A stretch of DNA of 52,304 bases from Sporolactobacillus sp. CQH2019 (GCF_028765345.1 NZ_JARAJZ010000015.1:1-52304); one strand, 5' to 3'. Shown: positions 24,539 through 33,831, counted from the stretch's first letter. Translations and numbers: made by a program. Notes: generated by a model from the letters alone, not told the origin.

Positions 24539-24877
24539 GAAGAGAGAAGGCCTCCTTAAATTCCCAGTGTTTCTGACATTTGTAATCCGTTTACAATCTC
24601 CATACTATGTGATGAATCTTAATTTTAAATTAAAGAATGCAGCGGAAGGATGTTCCGATTCCGGTGCCCGCTCCAAAAATGAATAATTTTTTGCCTTTTT
24701 TGCGGTAAATACGGATTTAATCTAAGTAAAATTCTAGTATATTGATATTTAACAAAGAGGGGAATTTTAGAGGGCGGATTCGGTGAACGCTGCTTGAGCA
24801 TTTTAAAAACATGCCGTCCGGAAATCCTGTGCCGATGCTGTAAAAGGAAAAAACTTCATAAATAGAGGTGAAAGTTC
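24539..24877. other. Intergenic region between divergent genes
   Basis: AT-rich spacer of 339 bases between the minus-strand acyltransferase operon and a small plus-strand ORF. It must hold the operon promoter; candidate -10-like boxes are weak. No riboswitch-like or T-box-like fold was recognised. Confidence 0.45.
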
Positions 24878-25090
24878 ATGACGTTGTCGTCTTATGACAG
24901 TTTTTCAGTCAAATATCTCACGGCCTTATATTTTTTTATAAAAACAAATATCGAAAAAGGGCTCTTGTCTCGTGCGATGTGTCAGGAACTGGTGCTGATC
25001 AGAGAAGCAGCGAAAAGGCAGGGAGTCCTCATCATGTGCAAAAGCGGCGCCTGGACGTCTCAGCCCAGACATTTCAGAGGCGAGATTTAA
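24878..25090 (+). CDS. Small hypothetical protein
   Basis: A 70-residue ORF beginning MTLSSYDSFSVKYLTALYFF with KRQGVLIMCKSGAW near the end. AGAGGTG at 24864-24870 gives a good ribosome binding site seven bases before the ATG. It is basic, soluble-looking, and not recognised as any family. Two terminators lie about 240 and 290 bases downstream with no other gene between, consistent with a short transcript from here. It may be a real small protein, or the region may encode an RNA. Confidence 0.45.
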   Translation: MTLSSYDSFSVKYLTALYFFIKTNIEKGLLSRAMCQELVLIREAAKRQGVLIMCKSGAWTSQPRHFRGEI

Positions 25091-25327
25091 TCCGGAGCCG
25101 CTAAAGACCGATCTCCCTGTCGTCTCAATGATGCTTCACTTGACCGTATCCTCGCCAGCCGGCAGGTGAAGCCTGTTCCTATCCGCCTTGAACTCAAAGA
25201 TTAGCGCTTTAAATGCGAAAAATCACCCCTGACTCGAGGAATATCTCCCCAACATCCTTCAATTTATCGTGTTTGAAAACTCATATCCGGATGAACCAAA
25301 GAGATCGTCATTGAAAATAAAAGAATG

Positions 25328-25358
25328 AAAAGGCGGTGTTTTGTGCTGCCGCTTTTTT
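25328..25358 (+). terminator. Intrinsic terminator
   Basis: AAAAGGCGG pairs with CCGCTTTTTT (stem GCGG 25333-25336 / CCGC 25349-25352 extended by A-T pairs), followed by the T run 25353-25358. Confidence 0.6.
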
Positions 25359-25383
25359 GTATTATAGACAAACATAAAACATG

Positions 25384-25421
25384 AAGGTATCACGGGCTTG
25401 AAAACGTGATACCTTTTCTTT
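25384..25421 (+). terminator. Strong intrinsic terminator, second of a pair
   Basis: A perfect 11-bp stem, AAGGTATCACG (25384-25394) / CGTGATACCTT (25405-25415), with a 10-base loop and followed by TTCTTTA. It lies only 26 bases after the previous terminator with no gene between. Confidence 0.75.
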
Positions 25422-25705
25422 ATGGGAAAAAAGCAAAGGAAATAATTACCGCGACGAAAGTATCTTTTACCAATCTGCTGTGACTATTGGCTTAAGCAGA
25501 TTGAAAATGGATCTGTGTACAGGACTTGAGGGCTTTCCGGATGGACCGGGTGCTCCTATTGGCAGAAATTGCGAGTATATCGTCATAAATAAGTATTTTA
25601 TTCGCGTAAATTGATGCTTTTACGGATAAATCGGCTGTTTGCGCTTTCTTCCGGCAGTCAGTAGCGAAAATGGAAATAAACCTGTCTTTCTTCTAACATT
25701 TCTCG

Positions 25706-25711
25706 TATAAT
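25706..25711 (+). promoter_or_regulatory. Probable -10 box of the CheY-CheC-GGDEF operon
   Basis: A perfect TATAAT at 25706-25711, about 240 bases before the receiver gene. The hexamer 17 bases upstream (TGTCTT) is a poor -35, so an activator or another sigma factor may be involved. Confidence 0.4.
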
Positions 25712-25948
25712 AGAATAGAAATTTTCGCTTTTTCATGCATTTTTTGTGAGCAAAAAGTCCCGCTTTACGGTGATGACAACACATGTTTCTTTCACCTGGT
25801 AAAATAACAGAAAACGATAAACGCACCACAGGAAATCTGTCCGGAAGCGATTGCAGCCGGACGTCAGTACATAGCCTTGTAAATCGTTGCGGTGGATATC
25901 AAGTTTTATGGAATGTGCCGGCAGTTGCGGAAGGGGAGAGGATGAGGG

Positions 25949-26320
25949 ATGACAAAAATATTGATTGTTGATGATTCCAGATTTTCACAAAGAATAACGT
26001 CATCTTTAATTAAACAATTTCTCGATGATGCGGAGTTTGAATTTGCCGGCAACGGCGAAGAAGGTTTGGAAAAATTCAGAGAGGGATCCCCGGATTATAC
26101 CATTGTCGATTTGCTGATGCCGAAACTTCGCGGTGGAGATTTAATTGAAAAAATCAAACAGCTGGATATTGATGCCAGGATTTTCGTCATCTCGGCGGAC
26201 GTACAGAAACGCGTACGGGATGTTGTTGAAAAAATGGGTGTCCTGTCTTTTATCAACAAACCTTTGGATGAAGAGAAGGCGAAAAAGATATGCGACATCA
26301 TAAGGAATGATGCCCGGTGA
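25949..26320 (+). CDS. CheY-like single-domain response regulator
   Basis: A 123-residue stand-alone receiver domain. ILIVDDSRFSQRI carries the acidic pocket, IVDLLMPKLRGGDL the phosphoacceptor Asp, VISADV the switch Ser and FINKPLDEEKA the conserved Lys. There is no output domain, so it works by protein contact as CheY does. It is first in a three-gene operon whose second gene encodes a CheC-type phosphatase and overlaps its stop by four bases (GTGA). The phosphatase is therefore probably specific for this receiver. No partner kinase is nearby. Confidence 0.9.
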   Translation: MTKILIVDDSRFSQRITSSLIKQFLDDAEFEFAGNGEEGLEKFREGSPDYTIVDLLMPKLRGGDLIEKIKQLDIDARIFVISADVQKRVRDVVEKMGVLSFINKPLDEEKAKKICDIIRNDAR

Positions 26321-26943
26321 GCGATCAAGTGAGCAAGGAAGACATTCTGAAAGAATTGTTCAATGTCGGCGTCGGGCATGCAGCGGCAACGCTGTCCGAT
26401 ATTATTGACAAGAAAATTGTCTTGAATGTTCCTGATGTCAAGATCCTCGATATTGAGCAGGGGAAAAGTGAGCTGGACCGGTTTCTTCACAATGTCGCCG
26501 AAGGAGCGGTCATGGTTTCTTCCATTACTTTCGACGACCAGCTCGAAGGAAAAATCAGTCTGATTTTTCCTGCCGATAAAATGCATTGTTTCATCAGCCT
26601 GTGCCTTCATGAGGAGTACGAAGAAGCCGGGGATATGGAATTTACGGATATAGATTTTGACACGATTAAAGAAATCGGAAATATTGTTCTGAATGCGATC
26701 ATTGGCGAGCTGAGCAATACGGTTAATATTCCTGTGCGGTACTCGCTGCCCGAAGTAAAAGTCCTTAATGGAGCGAGTGCGGAACTTTTTGTCGGCGGAT
26801 GCGATTATCATCTCGTTTTAATGCTGTACATAACTTTTAATATTGAAGGTACGGAGATCGAGGGTGCCATTGTGATCAATATGACATTAAAATCTCTGGA
26901 GGACATCGTACAAACCATTGATAGACTGTTTAACGGAAGATGA
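26317..26943 (+). CDS. CheC-family CheY-phosphate phosphatase
   Basis: A 208-residue protein with two copies of the CheC active-site signature (D/S-x3-E-x2-N-x22-P). The first is Asp9, Glu13, Asn16 and Pro39 (DILKELFNVGVGHAAATL). The second is in DTIKEIGNIVLNAIIGELSN with its Pro exactly 22 residues after the Asn. CheC dephosphorylates phospho-CheY in the cytoplasm. Both sites are intact here. The GTG start at 26317 overlaps the receiver stop, and its own stop overlaps the next start (ATGA), so all three genes are translationally coupled. Confidence 0.87.
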   Translation: MSDQVSKEDILKELFNVGVGHAAATLSDIIDKKIVLNVPDVKILDIEQGKSELDRFLHNVAEGAVMVSSITFDDQLEGKISLIFPADKMHCFISLCLHEEYEEAGDMEFTDIDFDTIKEIGNIVLNAIIGELSNTVNIPVRYSLPEVKVLNGASAELFVGGCDYHLVLMLYITFNIEGTEIEGAIVINMTLKSLEDIVQTIDRLFNGR

Positions 26944-27881
26944 TTGAAATGGATTCTTTTTTGCCGAGCATATTGAGCTGTATAAACGAGGGCATCGTGA
27001 TCATGACCACGGATCGGACCATTGCCTATTGGAACCCGTTCATGGAGGAACTGACCGGCAGGAAACAGGAGGATGCCCTCGGGTTGAATGTGGATAACGT
27101 GCTTCCCAATCTGGATAAACCCTTCTTTCATCAGGCTGTGGACAGGGTCCTCGGGGGCGGCAGTCCGGCGTTCTTCTCGGCCGCGATGCATCGACGGATG
27201 ATCAGTGACACGCATAAGGTGAATATGAAAATGAATCGGGTCATCGACGGAGAGCAGACTGCCCTTTTACTTGAATTCATTGATGTAACGAATCAGTTTC
27301 ACCGGATCAGCCAGCTGCGGGATTTTGTCAGGCAGCTCTCACGGCTGAACAGTGAGCTGAAACAAAAAGAGAAGGTCATTGAAAAACTGGCCTATTATGA
27401 TACATTGACCGGGGTGGCAAACCGTGCCCTTTTTGAAAAATTTGCCGACAAGTACCTGAACCTGGCAAAGAGAACGAAAAGCATGCTGGGTCTGATGTTT
27501 GTGGATGTCAATGAATTCAAGCTCATCAATGATACGTACGGCCACCACATGGGCGATAAAATCATGATGCGGGTCGCGGCTTTCCTGACGGAATCGACGA
27601 GAAAGAGCGATATCGTCTGCCGATACGGAGGCGACGAATTCCTGATTCTTCTCCCCGATCTTCAGAGTTTTGAAGATTATCGGCAGATTGCCGGGCGGAT
27701 CGACGCACTTAAAAAAAAGAAAATTATTCAGGACGGACATACAATCGGCCTGTCTCTGAGTATCGGAGCAAGTTTTTATCCGAACGACGGAACTACGATC
27801 GAGGAACTGGTTGCAAAAGCCGATGGGCTCATGTACATACAGAAACACAGATCGAGAATGGAAATGAAGAAACATCTGTAA
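26940..27881 (+). CDS. PAS-GGDEF diguanylate cyclase
   Basis: A 313-residue protein: a PAS domain (about 5-120; INEGIVIMTTDRTIAYWN), a short coiled-coil (about 122-150), and a GGDEF domain (about 155-310). The active site CRYGGDEFLIL is intact. An RKSD sequence five residues before GGDEF is the product-inhibition I-site. It should make cyclic di-GMP from two GTP, tuned by the PAS signal. There is no membrane segment, so the signal is cytoplasmic. ATG 26940 overlaps the cheC stop; an in-frame ATG three codons later is possible. Confidence 0.92.
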   Translation: MIEMDSFLPSILSCINEGIVIMTTDRTIAYWNPFMEELTGRKQEDALGLNVDNVLPNLDKPFFHQAVDRVLGGGSPAFFSAAMHRRMISDTHKVNMKMNRVIDGEQTALLLEFIDVTNQFHRISQLRDFVRQLSRLNSELKQKEKVIEKLAYYDTLTGVANRALFEKFADKYLNLAKRTKSMLGLMFVDVNEFKLINDTYGHHMGDKIMMRVAAFLTESTRKSDIVCRYGGDEFLILLPDLQSFEDYRQIAGRIDALKKKKIIQDGHTIGLSLSIGASFYPNDGTTIEELVAKADGLMYIQKHRSRMEMKKHL

Positions 27882-27961
27882 GGCCGGAAAAAAATGCACG
27901 GCCGGATAATCTTTGTCCGCCCAATCAATGACAGCTTTGACTGATTTAAAATTGAATTTCT

Positions 27962-28002
27962 AAAAAAGATCGGCCCGTTATAAAAGATGCCGATCTTTTT
28001 TT
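27962..28002. terminator. Bidirectional terminator after the GGDEF operon
   Basis: AAAAAAGATCGG (27962-27973) pairs with CCGATCTTTTTT (27990-28001), giving an A-tract/T-tract flanked stem that can stop transcription on either strand. Confidence 0.8.
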
Positions 28003-28146
28003 ATGGAATCCGGTGGTTTTAAGGGCTTCGCCAAGTTGACAGAAAGACGCTGTCATGGCATTAATAATAAATGCGGATACCGCTTTGAGTGAAAAGATTA
28101 AGTACGTGATTGAAAGAAGTGTCGGATTGATGACAGAGGATTTGAA

Positions 28147-29079
28147 ATGAATAAAATGAAGGTATATCAGGATCTTATGCGAATCGTTCAGGATGGAGGC
28201 CGTGTGAAACATGATGATATGCTCAGTGCATATACGTTTACGAAGACGGGCGGGGAAGCCGATGTCCTTGTTCTTCCGGAAAGCTACGCAGAAGTTCAGA
28301 GAATAGTCAGATACACGGCCGCTGAAGGAATCCCCATGACTGTTCTCGGAAACGGATCGAATGTCATTGTTCGTGACGGCGGCATACGGGGGGTAGTGAT
28401 TAATCTGACCCGATTGAACGCGATCCGTCTCGACGGGCATCATATTATCGCTCAAAGCGGTGCGGCGATCATCGATGTTTCACGCTTTGCGCTGAAGCAC
28501 GGCCTGACCGGGATGGAATTCGCCTGCGGCATACCTGGGTCGGTCGGAGGCGCTCTTTATATGAACGCCGGTGCATACGGAGGAGAAACGGCCGACGTGC
28601 TCGATCATGCCGTGGCGGTCGACAGCTCAGGGCAGCTGCTTCAGCTGAATCACAGCGATCTGCGGCTCGGCTATCGCAACAGCGCCATTTCAAGGAACGG
28701 CTATATTGCTCTGGAAGGGACCTTTGCCCTCACCCCGGGGCACATGCCTGAAATTAAAGCGGAAATGGATCGTCTGACCCGCCTCCGCCGGATGAAGCAG
28801 CCGCTTGAATTTCCTTCCTGCGGCAGCGTATTCAAACGTCCGCCCGGATATTTTGCCGGGAAGCTGATACAGGACTGCGGCCTTCAGGGGACACGGATCG
28901 GCGGCGTGGAAGTTTCGAGAAAGCATGCAGGGTTCATGGTCAATGTCGATCACGGGACAGCGACGGACTATATCAACTTGATACGCCATGTGCAGAAAAC
29001 GGTAAAAGCAAAATTCAATGTAGACCTTGAGACTGAAGTCAAAATCATCGGCGAAAGCGGAGAAGTGCAGGACCGGTGA
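28147..29079 (+). CDS. murB: UDP-N-acetylenolpyruvoylglucosamine reductase
   Basis: A 310-residue FAD enzyme of peptidoglycan precursor synthesis; it reduces UDP-GlcNAc-enolpyruvate to UDP-MurNAc with NADPH in the cytosol. Motifs in order are [26 protein letters not shown] (FAD), [27 protein letters not shown] (catalytic Arg region), [13 protein letters not shown] (Ser proton donor), KHAGFMVN and ETEVKIIG (Glu). The layout fits the type II Gram-positive class. ATG 28147 has AGAGG eight bases upstream; ATG 28156 is an alternative. It is monocistronic, ending in a long hairpin terminator. TTGACA at 28036-28041 may be part of its promoter. Confidence 0.95.
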   Translation: MNKMKVYQDLMRIVQDGGRVKHDDMLSAYTFTKTGGEADVLVLPESYAEVQRIVRYTAAEGIPMTVLGNGSNVIVRDGGIRGVVINLTRLNAIRLDGHHIIAQSGAAIIDVSRFALKHGLTGMEFACGIPGSVGGALYMNAGAYGGETADVLDHAVAVDSSGQLLQLNHSDLRLGYRNSAISRNGYIALEGTFALTPGHMPEIKAEMDRLTRLRRMKQPLEFPSCGSVFKRPPGYFAGKLIQDCGLQGTRIGGVEVSRKHAGFMVNVDHGTATDYINLIRHVQKTVKAKFNVDLETEVKIIGESGEVQDR

Positions 29080-29109
29080 AATACGGACCAGGAAAAGATC
29101 CGTAAATTG

Positions 29110-29157
29110 AAAAGGGCGGCTCAAAACCGAAAAGCCGGTTTTGAGTGCGCCCTTTTT
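29110..29157. terminator. Long bidirectional terminator between murB and GNAT gene
   Basis: AAAAGGGCG at the left pairs with CGCCCTTTT at the right. Inside, CTCAAAACCG pairs with CGGTTTTGAG, making a hairpin of about 19 bp. T runs follow on the plus strand and, as As, on the minus strand. It serves the convergent murB and GNAT genes. Confidence 0.88.
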
Positions 29158-29294
29158 GACCCTTGTCGTCAAACCTGTCCGTATGCCTTTTTTCATTTGA
29201 ACCCTACTTCCCGTGCCGGATAACGGAGCGGTTATTTCAACAAATTCGTTATGGATGCCGTTTAAGGCGACTCCGGCATGGCTTTTCGAACGGG

Positions 29295-29804
29295 TTATTC
29301 GGCCACCCTTCTGCCCAGAATCAACAGGTCTCTTTCCATACCGTCCAGCTCGGCCACTTTCGGGAGGCGGCCCCATTTCTCAAATTCAAAATGCCGGAAT
29401 AAACGGAGACTTGGCGTATTCTGTTCAAAGATAAAAGCGAGCAGCGTCCTGACCCCCCAATTTTTACACTGGCCGATGACTTGATGCATCAGGAATGAAC
29501 CGATTCCTTTGCCGCGGCATTCCGAATCAAGATAAACGCTGATTTCCGCCGTCGCCTGATATGCCGGGCGGCCGTAGAAAGTTTCGAGACTCAGCCATCC
29601 GCAGACTTTTCCGTTAAATTCCGCGACCCAAAGAGGGCGGTTTTTGTCTGCAAGATGTGTTTCAAGCCACGGCTTTCTGTCGTCGACACTGATTTCCGTT
29701 GTATCGGCGGTGACCATCCTCCCCGCGATCGTCGAGTTATAAATGGCCACGATAGCCGGTAAATCTCCTTCAGAGGCATCACGTATTGTAATATTCTCCA
29801 GCAT
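29295..29804 (-). CDS. GNAT acetyltransferase, phosphinothricin-acetyltransferase-like
   Basis: A 169-residue Gcn5-type N-acetyltransferase. ITIRDASEGDLPAIVAIYN opens the fold; TAEISVYLDSECRGKGIGSF carries the acetyl-CoA loop (RGKGIG); NTPSLRLFRHFEFEKWG is typical of the PAT/Bar branch. Members acetylate the amino group of small molecules such as phosphinothricin or methionine sulfoximine. The true substrate is unknown. ATG 29804 follows AGGTGAG; the GTG three codons earlier overlaps that site. Monocistronic, convergent with murB. Confidence 0.88.
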   Translation of the reverse strand: MLENITIRDASEGDLPAIVAIYNSTIAGRMVTADTTEISVDDRKPWLETHLADKNRPLWVAEFNGKVCGWLSLETFYGRPAYQATAEISVYLDSECRGKGIGSFLMHQVIGQCKNWGVRTLLAFIFEQNTPSLRLFRHFEFEKWGRLPKVAELDGMERDLLILGRRVAE

Positions 29805-30114
29805 AGAACTCACCTGTACTTTCCTGTAGTATGAATGAACGGATCCGATATAATTGTTCCGATACCGTGTATGAAGTAACCGGGAGCCGAATGTGTCCCC
29901 GTTTGTCCGCCGCCATGATCGTCATTCTGTACCCTGACTGCAGTCAAAGCCTTTTTTGCATTTTTGTGCCAAGCTTTCAGAAAGATCCCTGATAGGGATT
30001 TCCTGAACCGGGGTGATCTGTATCATTATATCAATAAAGAGATTCGTTAAGCGGAAAAATCTTCAACGATACTGATTTTCAGTCATTCTGCGGTAAATCC
30101 CCGGAATTTTAAAT
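29805..30114. other. Intergenic region between GNAT and GH92 genes
   Basis: 310 bases. It holds the GNAT promoter and a small hairpin, ATCCCT/AGGGAT (29985-29999), that may terminate the GH92 transcript weakly. No ORF of interest. Confidence 0.4.
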
Positions 30115-33100
30115 TCACTCGGATAAGAGATTGATGACGGCATGTGCATCTGCCGAGAGTGTATGTGGTGCATTCTGTGCTCTCGCCCCGCCGAGCGCAT
30201 TGAGCTGCCGGACATAGTCTTGGAGGCAGTAGACGGCCGTCGAAATTTTATCTTGCCTGTAAGCAGTCTGCGCCTGATTCAGCGTATAGGACAGCGCAGC
30301 GGTATCCGGTTCCGACAGATTTTTTGCTTCAAATTCGGAAATCAGCTGCCGGCGCATCGTGTCAAAGCTGCTGCCGATGTCCGAATAGCCGAGCAGCTGA
30401 TATTCACTGATGGCAAGCGGTAATTGACTGCTCTTTTCTGTAATCTCCAGCTTATAAAATCGATAGGCCTTCGCGTTTTTTATTGAAAAGGAGCGGGTCA
30501 TTGAACGTGAGCCGAATGTTTCATTGGTGCGGCTGTCAAGCATCGTCCAATTGCTTCCGTCGTCGGAACCGAACATGATCCAGCTCTTCGGATCGCTTGT
30601 TGCCAGACTGCTCGCGGAAGAAGTCAGCGTGTACATCTTCACCTTAGGGTCCTCCTCCTTGAAGCGGGTCATAACCGATGGCTGACTGCCTGAGAAGACA
30701 ACCGCCGTGTCGGACTGATTATCAAGCAGCGGGTCAAGAGAACTGTTGTCGCTTGAGGTTGTTTCAGCCCGGCTGTCGGATGCCGATTTTCCGGTCAGAT
30801 CGGTCAAGGGCATCGGATAGATAGATGATCCGTCGGTCGACAGCGGCGTCAAGGATTTCGGCAGTTCGCTTTCGGAGCTCCCCCAATTCGAAGGCTTCGG
30901 CCCCATGCGAAAGGACAGCGTGCCTCCGCCAGCAAGCAGCTGATGGGAGATGGAAGTCGCAGATAAAGGCCGGCCGTTGAATGTGACACTCTGGACAAAG
31001 CGATTCGTGTTGCTGACATTAGGCGCGCTGATGACAAGATCATGTCCATTGTCGAGGTGAATCGTCATTTGTTTGAAATAGGGCGCGCCAAGCACATAAT
31101 CCGGAGTACCCTTCTCAAGCGGGTAAAAACCCGCCGCACTGAAGAAATAGAAACCGGACAGCATGGCGCCAGTGTCGTCTCCGAGATAACCCTGGCCGAT
31201 GCTCGCGCCCGAATAGAAATGGTTCATGATATTTCGGACCGTCTCCTGAGTTTTCCACGGCGCTCCCGCAAATGTATACATATAGGGAATGGAAGGCGAT
31301 GAAGGGCTGTCCAGGGTAAACATGCCGCTGTGGCCGGCAGCGGCTTCCCGGGCCGCAGAATATTTTTCGGCTGAAGCAGAGCCGGGGACGGCCGAAAAAT
31401 ATTTGTCAAGCTGATTCAATAGCCCGCTCCGGCCGCCGTAGAGATTGGCCAGCCCCTGACCGTCCTGAGGCACGTTAAAATCAAGATTCAGGATATTCGG
31501 GACGGCCTGATCATTGCTCCAGGATTGCGGATCGGATGCGTTCCCGCTTTTTTGCCACTGTCCGTCCGCAGTCTTTCCGTTAAAGGAACCGGTACTGCGG
31601 TCGAAGAGGTTCAGGTAGTTCTGCGCCCGGCTCAGGTAATAAGCGCTATCGTCCGCATAGGACCCGCCTGCGGACTGCTGCGCTAGATAGGAAGCCAGAC
31701 TGCCGAGTGCGAAATCGTTGATGCTGTCGGATAATGTCCAATTGATGCTTTGCTTCTGATCCGTGTTCGTGTATCCGGTAAAGGGCGCGCTGCTTTGCTG
31801 CGGACGGTTCTGAATGCCTGACACGCCGGCAGCGGCTTCCGTCAGCAGGGTCCGGTAGAGCTGATCCGGATTGACACCCGGAACGCCTTTGACGTATGCG
31901 TCACTGAAAGCACTATCGGCAAAGGAAGCGGAGGACGATTGGGAAATTGTGCCGCCGTTGTTCTCATACTGCAGAAATCCGTTGATCAGCCGGCCGGCCA
32001 GCTGCGGATCAAGCAGTACGTAAGCCGGCCAGACGGTCTGGGCACTGTATGCAAAATTGCTGTTCACATAGATTTGGCCCTCCTTGATCGGGGCTCCGGT
32101 TTTATTTGCCGTATTTTTGCCTGCGAGGCTCGCAGACAGATCCGCATAGCGATAGTCGGGATCCTGGTTCGTCCCCGTATTTTCGAAGCCCGCGTTCGGA
32201 TAGAGGAAAAGGCGGTACAGGCTGGAGTATAAGGTCGTCTTTTGTTCGCTGTCCGCGCCCTGAACGGAAACTTTTCCAAGCAGGCTGTTCCAGGCGTTCT
32301 TCGCGTTTTGCCTGACCTGGTCGAACGACATGCTGCCGATCTCCAGATTCAGATTCGTTTTTGCCTGGTCGACACTGATCAGTGAATACCCCGTGCGCAT
32401 GGTGACCGTTTTAGTGCCCGACGTATTAAATTTATAGAAAGCCGTAACATGATCCCGCCCCTGCCCGGACAACTGATTGGAATCAATCACCGGTTGGTCG
32501 AAGGACGCGTAGAAGAAGAGGCGGTCCGTATTTCCGGTTGTACTGTCCTTGACATCGGAATAGCCTTCTATCGATTTCCGGTCGGCACTGAGCGTCAGTC
32601 CGCCCTGATTATCGAGATTATCGAAAATCAGATTTCCCGTCTTTCCTTTGAAAGTAAAACGCAAAACGGCGGAGTGGCTGGCGGGTGCTATCTCCGCCTT
32701 GATACCGTTCAGGAAAGTGACGCTATAATCATAAGGCTTTGCCGTCTCCTGAGAACGCTGGAACGCGAGTCCGCGGTTCAGCCTGCTCGCACTCGGCGTT
32801 CCCGAAAAATCAGAGGGCATGACCTGGAGAGACTGTCTGTCGCCGCTTTGGAGATTGGGAGAATGGCTGAGCGAAAAGGACTGAATCTCAGGGAGATTCT
32901 GCAGGTCGTTATTCTCGCTGTACGGATAGGGCCGGTCTGAAGAACTGCTGTCGGTAGCGGGAGACCAAAAGGCGAAGCTGTTCGGCACGGCAACGGCCGG
33001 GACCGTATTTCCTCTGGAAAAATCAGAGTTTGAGGCCGTCCCTCTTAGAATATTTACCTCGTCCGCCGGGGACGAAGAAGCGGTATTTTTAGGTGCACTT

Positions 33101-33831
33101 CCGATCCGGATATCGTCGACGGCTCCCTGAAAAGAGATGCCTGATTTTGGGGCGGAGTAGGCGATCAATACACGGGTAATCGTTTTTCCTGCGGCCACTT
33201 TTCCAATGTAGGCAATTTTTTGATTCCATTGATTAGCGATCAGCGTTCCGGACTGCCCCTGGGCCGACGGTGTCATTCTGACGCCGTCCTGGTCCGCAGC
33301 CCGACTGATCTGGTGGAGATAAGTGCCGTCGGAAAAGGCCAGATCAATGGAAACATAACTGGATGCCGCGGAAGCGGGATTGTTTTTGGGCGCGACAGGC
33401 GCGATAAAATAGGAAAGCTGCGTATCTGCCTTAACCGGAATATTGAGCATGTACAATTTATTAATAGCCAGACTGCCTTTTTTCCCGACGACTTTACCGG
33501 AATAAGTGAGTGTATGGGTGCCTGTCCATCCGCCGTTGTCAGAAGAGGCGTAAAGACCGGCAGGTCCGTTTCCGACAGAGGTACGCATTGTTTTCACGGT
33601 TTTTCCGTTGACCGAAGCAACGATGCCTGAAGAGAGCACCTTTCCGTTTTTCCCCGTTTCTGCCGTATTTGTCCAGGAGGGCACAGGATCACCCTTTTCG
33701 AAGGATGTGAAAAAGGGGGACGAAGCCGTCTGTGCTCTAGCTATCCGGCTGAAAGGTGCCGGAAGTGGCGGAACGGTCAGGCCGAGGCAAAGCAGGCTTG
33801 CAACCGTTATCGTGAAAATTTTTGTTCTCAT
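30115..33831 (-). CDS. Secreted GH92-type alpha-mannosidase, multidomain
   Basis: A 1238-residue exported protein: signal peptide (MRTKIFTITVASLLCLGLTV, predicted cleavage near ARA-QT), an N-terminal beta-rich carbohydrate-binding-like region (about 40-255), a GH92 N-domain and (alpha/alpha)6 catalytic domain (about 260-1010), and a C-terminal discoidin-like region (ending LPLAISEYQLLGY). A short helical tail follows. GH92 signatures are GYLGDDTGAMLSGFYFFSAA then GFYPLEKGTPDYVLGAPYFK. GH92 enzymes are calcium-dependent exo-alpha-mannosidases acting on mannans or N-glycans. The usual ED/DD-CGQMS motif is DDTGAMLS here, so specificity may differ. ATG 33831 is preferred to GTG 33843 because GGAGAGG is better placed. 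No transporter or sugar kinase accompanies it. Confidence 0.85.
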   Translation of the reverse strand: MRTKIFTITVASLLCLGLTVPPLPAPFSRIARAQTASSPFFTSFEKGDPVPSWTNTAETGKNGKVLSSGIVASVNGKTVKTMRTSVGNGPAGLYASSDNGGWTGTHTLTYSGKVVGKKGSLAINKLYMLNIPVKADTQLSYFIAPVAPKNNPASAASSYVSIDLAFSDGTYLHQISRAADQDGVRMTPSAQGQSGTLIANQWNQKIAYIGKVAAGKTITRVLIAYSAPKSGISFQGAVDDIRIGSAPKNTASSSPADEVNILRGTASNSDFSRGNTVPAVAVPNSFAFWSPATDSSSSDRPYPYSENNDLQNLPEIQSFSLSHSPNLQSGDRQSLQVMPSDFSGTPSASRLNRGLAFQRSQETAKPYDYSVTFLNGIKAEIAPASHSAVLRFTFKGKTGNLIFDNLDNQGGLTLSADRKSIEGYSDVKDSTTGNTDRLFFYASFDQPVIDSNQLSGQGRDHVTAFYKFNTSGTKTVTMRTGYSLISVDQAKTNLNLEIGSMSFDQVRQNAKNAWNSLLGKVSVQGADSEQKTTLYSSLYRLFLYPNAGFENTGTNQDPDYRYADLSASLAGKNTANKTGAPIKEGQIYVNSNFAYSAQTVWPAYVLLDPQLAGRLINGFLQYENNGGTISQSSSASFADSAFSDAYVKGVPGVNPDQLYRTLLTEAAAGVSGIQNRPQQSSAPFTGYTNTDQKQSINWTLSDSINDFALGSLASYLAQQSAGGSYADDSAYYLSRAQNYLNLFDRSTGSFNGKTADGQWQKSGNASDPQSWSNDQAVPNILNLDFNVPQDGQGLANLYGGRSGLLNQLDKYFSAVPGSASAEKYSAAREAAAGHSGMFTLDSPSSPSIPYMYTFAGAPWKTQETVRNIMNHFYSGASIGQGYLGDDTGAMLSGFYFFSAAGFYPLEKGTPDYVLGAPYFKQMTIHLDNGHDLVISAPNVSNTNRFVQSVTFNGRPLSATSISHQLLAGGGTLSFRMGPKPSNWGSSESELPKSLTPLSTDGSSIYPMPLTDLTGKSASDSRAETTSSDNSSLDPLLDNQSDTAVVFSGSQPSVMTRFKEEDPKVKMYTLTSSASSLATSDPKSWIMFGSDDGSNWTMLDSRTNETFGSRSMTRSFSIKNAKAYRFYKLEITEKSSQLPLAISEYQLLGYSDIGSSFDTMRRQLISEFEAKNLSEPDTAALSYTLNQAQTAYRQDKISTAVYCLQDYVRQLNALGGARAQNAPHTLSADAHAVINLLSE

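Larger units (their letters stand above)
25091..25948. other. Long intergenic region with two terminators and a promoter
   Basis: 858 bases without a convincing gene. Visible are a 10-bp dyad (GCTTCACTTG near 25132, CAGGTGAAGC near 25164), two intrinsic terminators (25328-25358 and 25384-25421) and a TATAAT box at 25706-25711. The layout allows a small RNA or short leader transcript ending at the terminators, but no known RNA class was recognised. Confidence 0.5.

Noticed and set aside
25887-25930. Two TTGCGG half-sites upstream of the CheY operon as possible ComA boxes
   Set aside because: Neither has the CCGCAA partner half-site, the hexamer recurs elsewhere in the window by chance, and the specificity of this ComA-like protein is unknown.
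28055-28150. 31-codon ORF ending in an ATGA overlap with murB
   Set aside because: No good ribosome binding site and it lies in the probable promoter region (TTGACA at 28036-28041), so it may not be transcribed.
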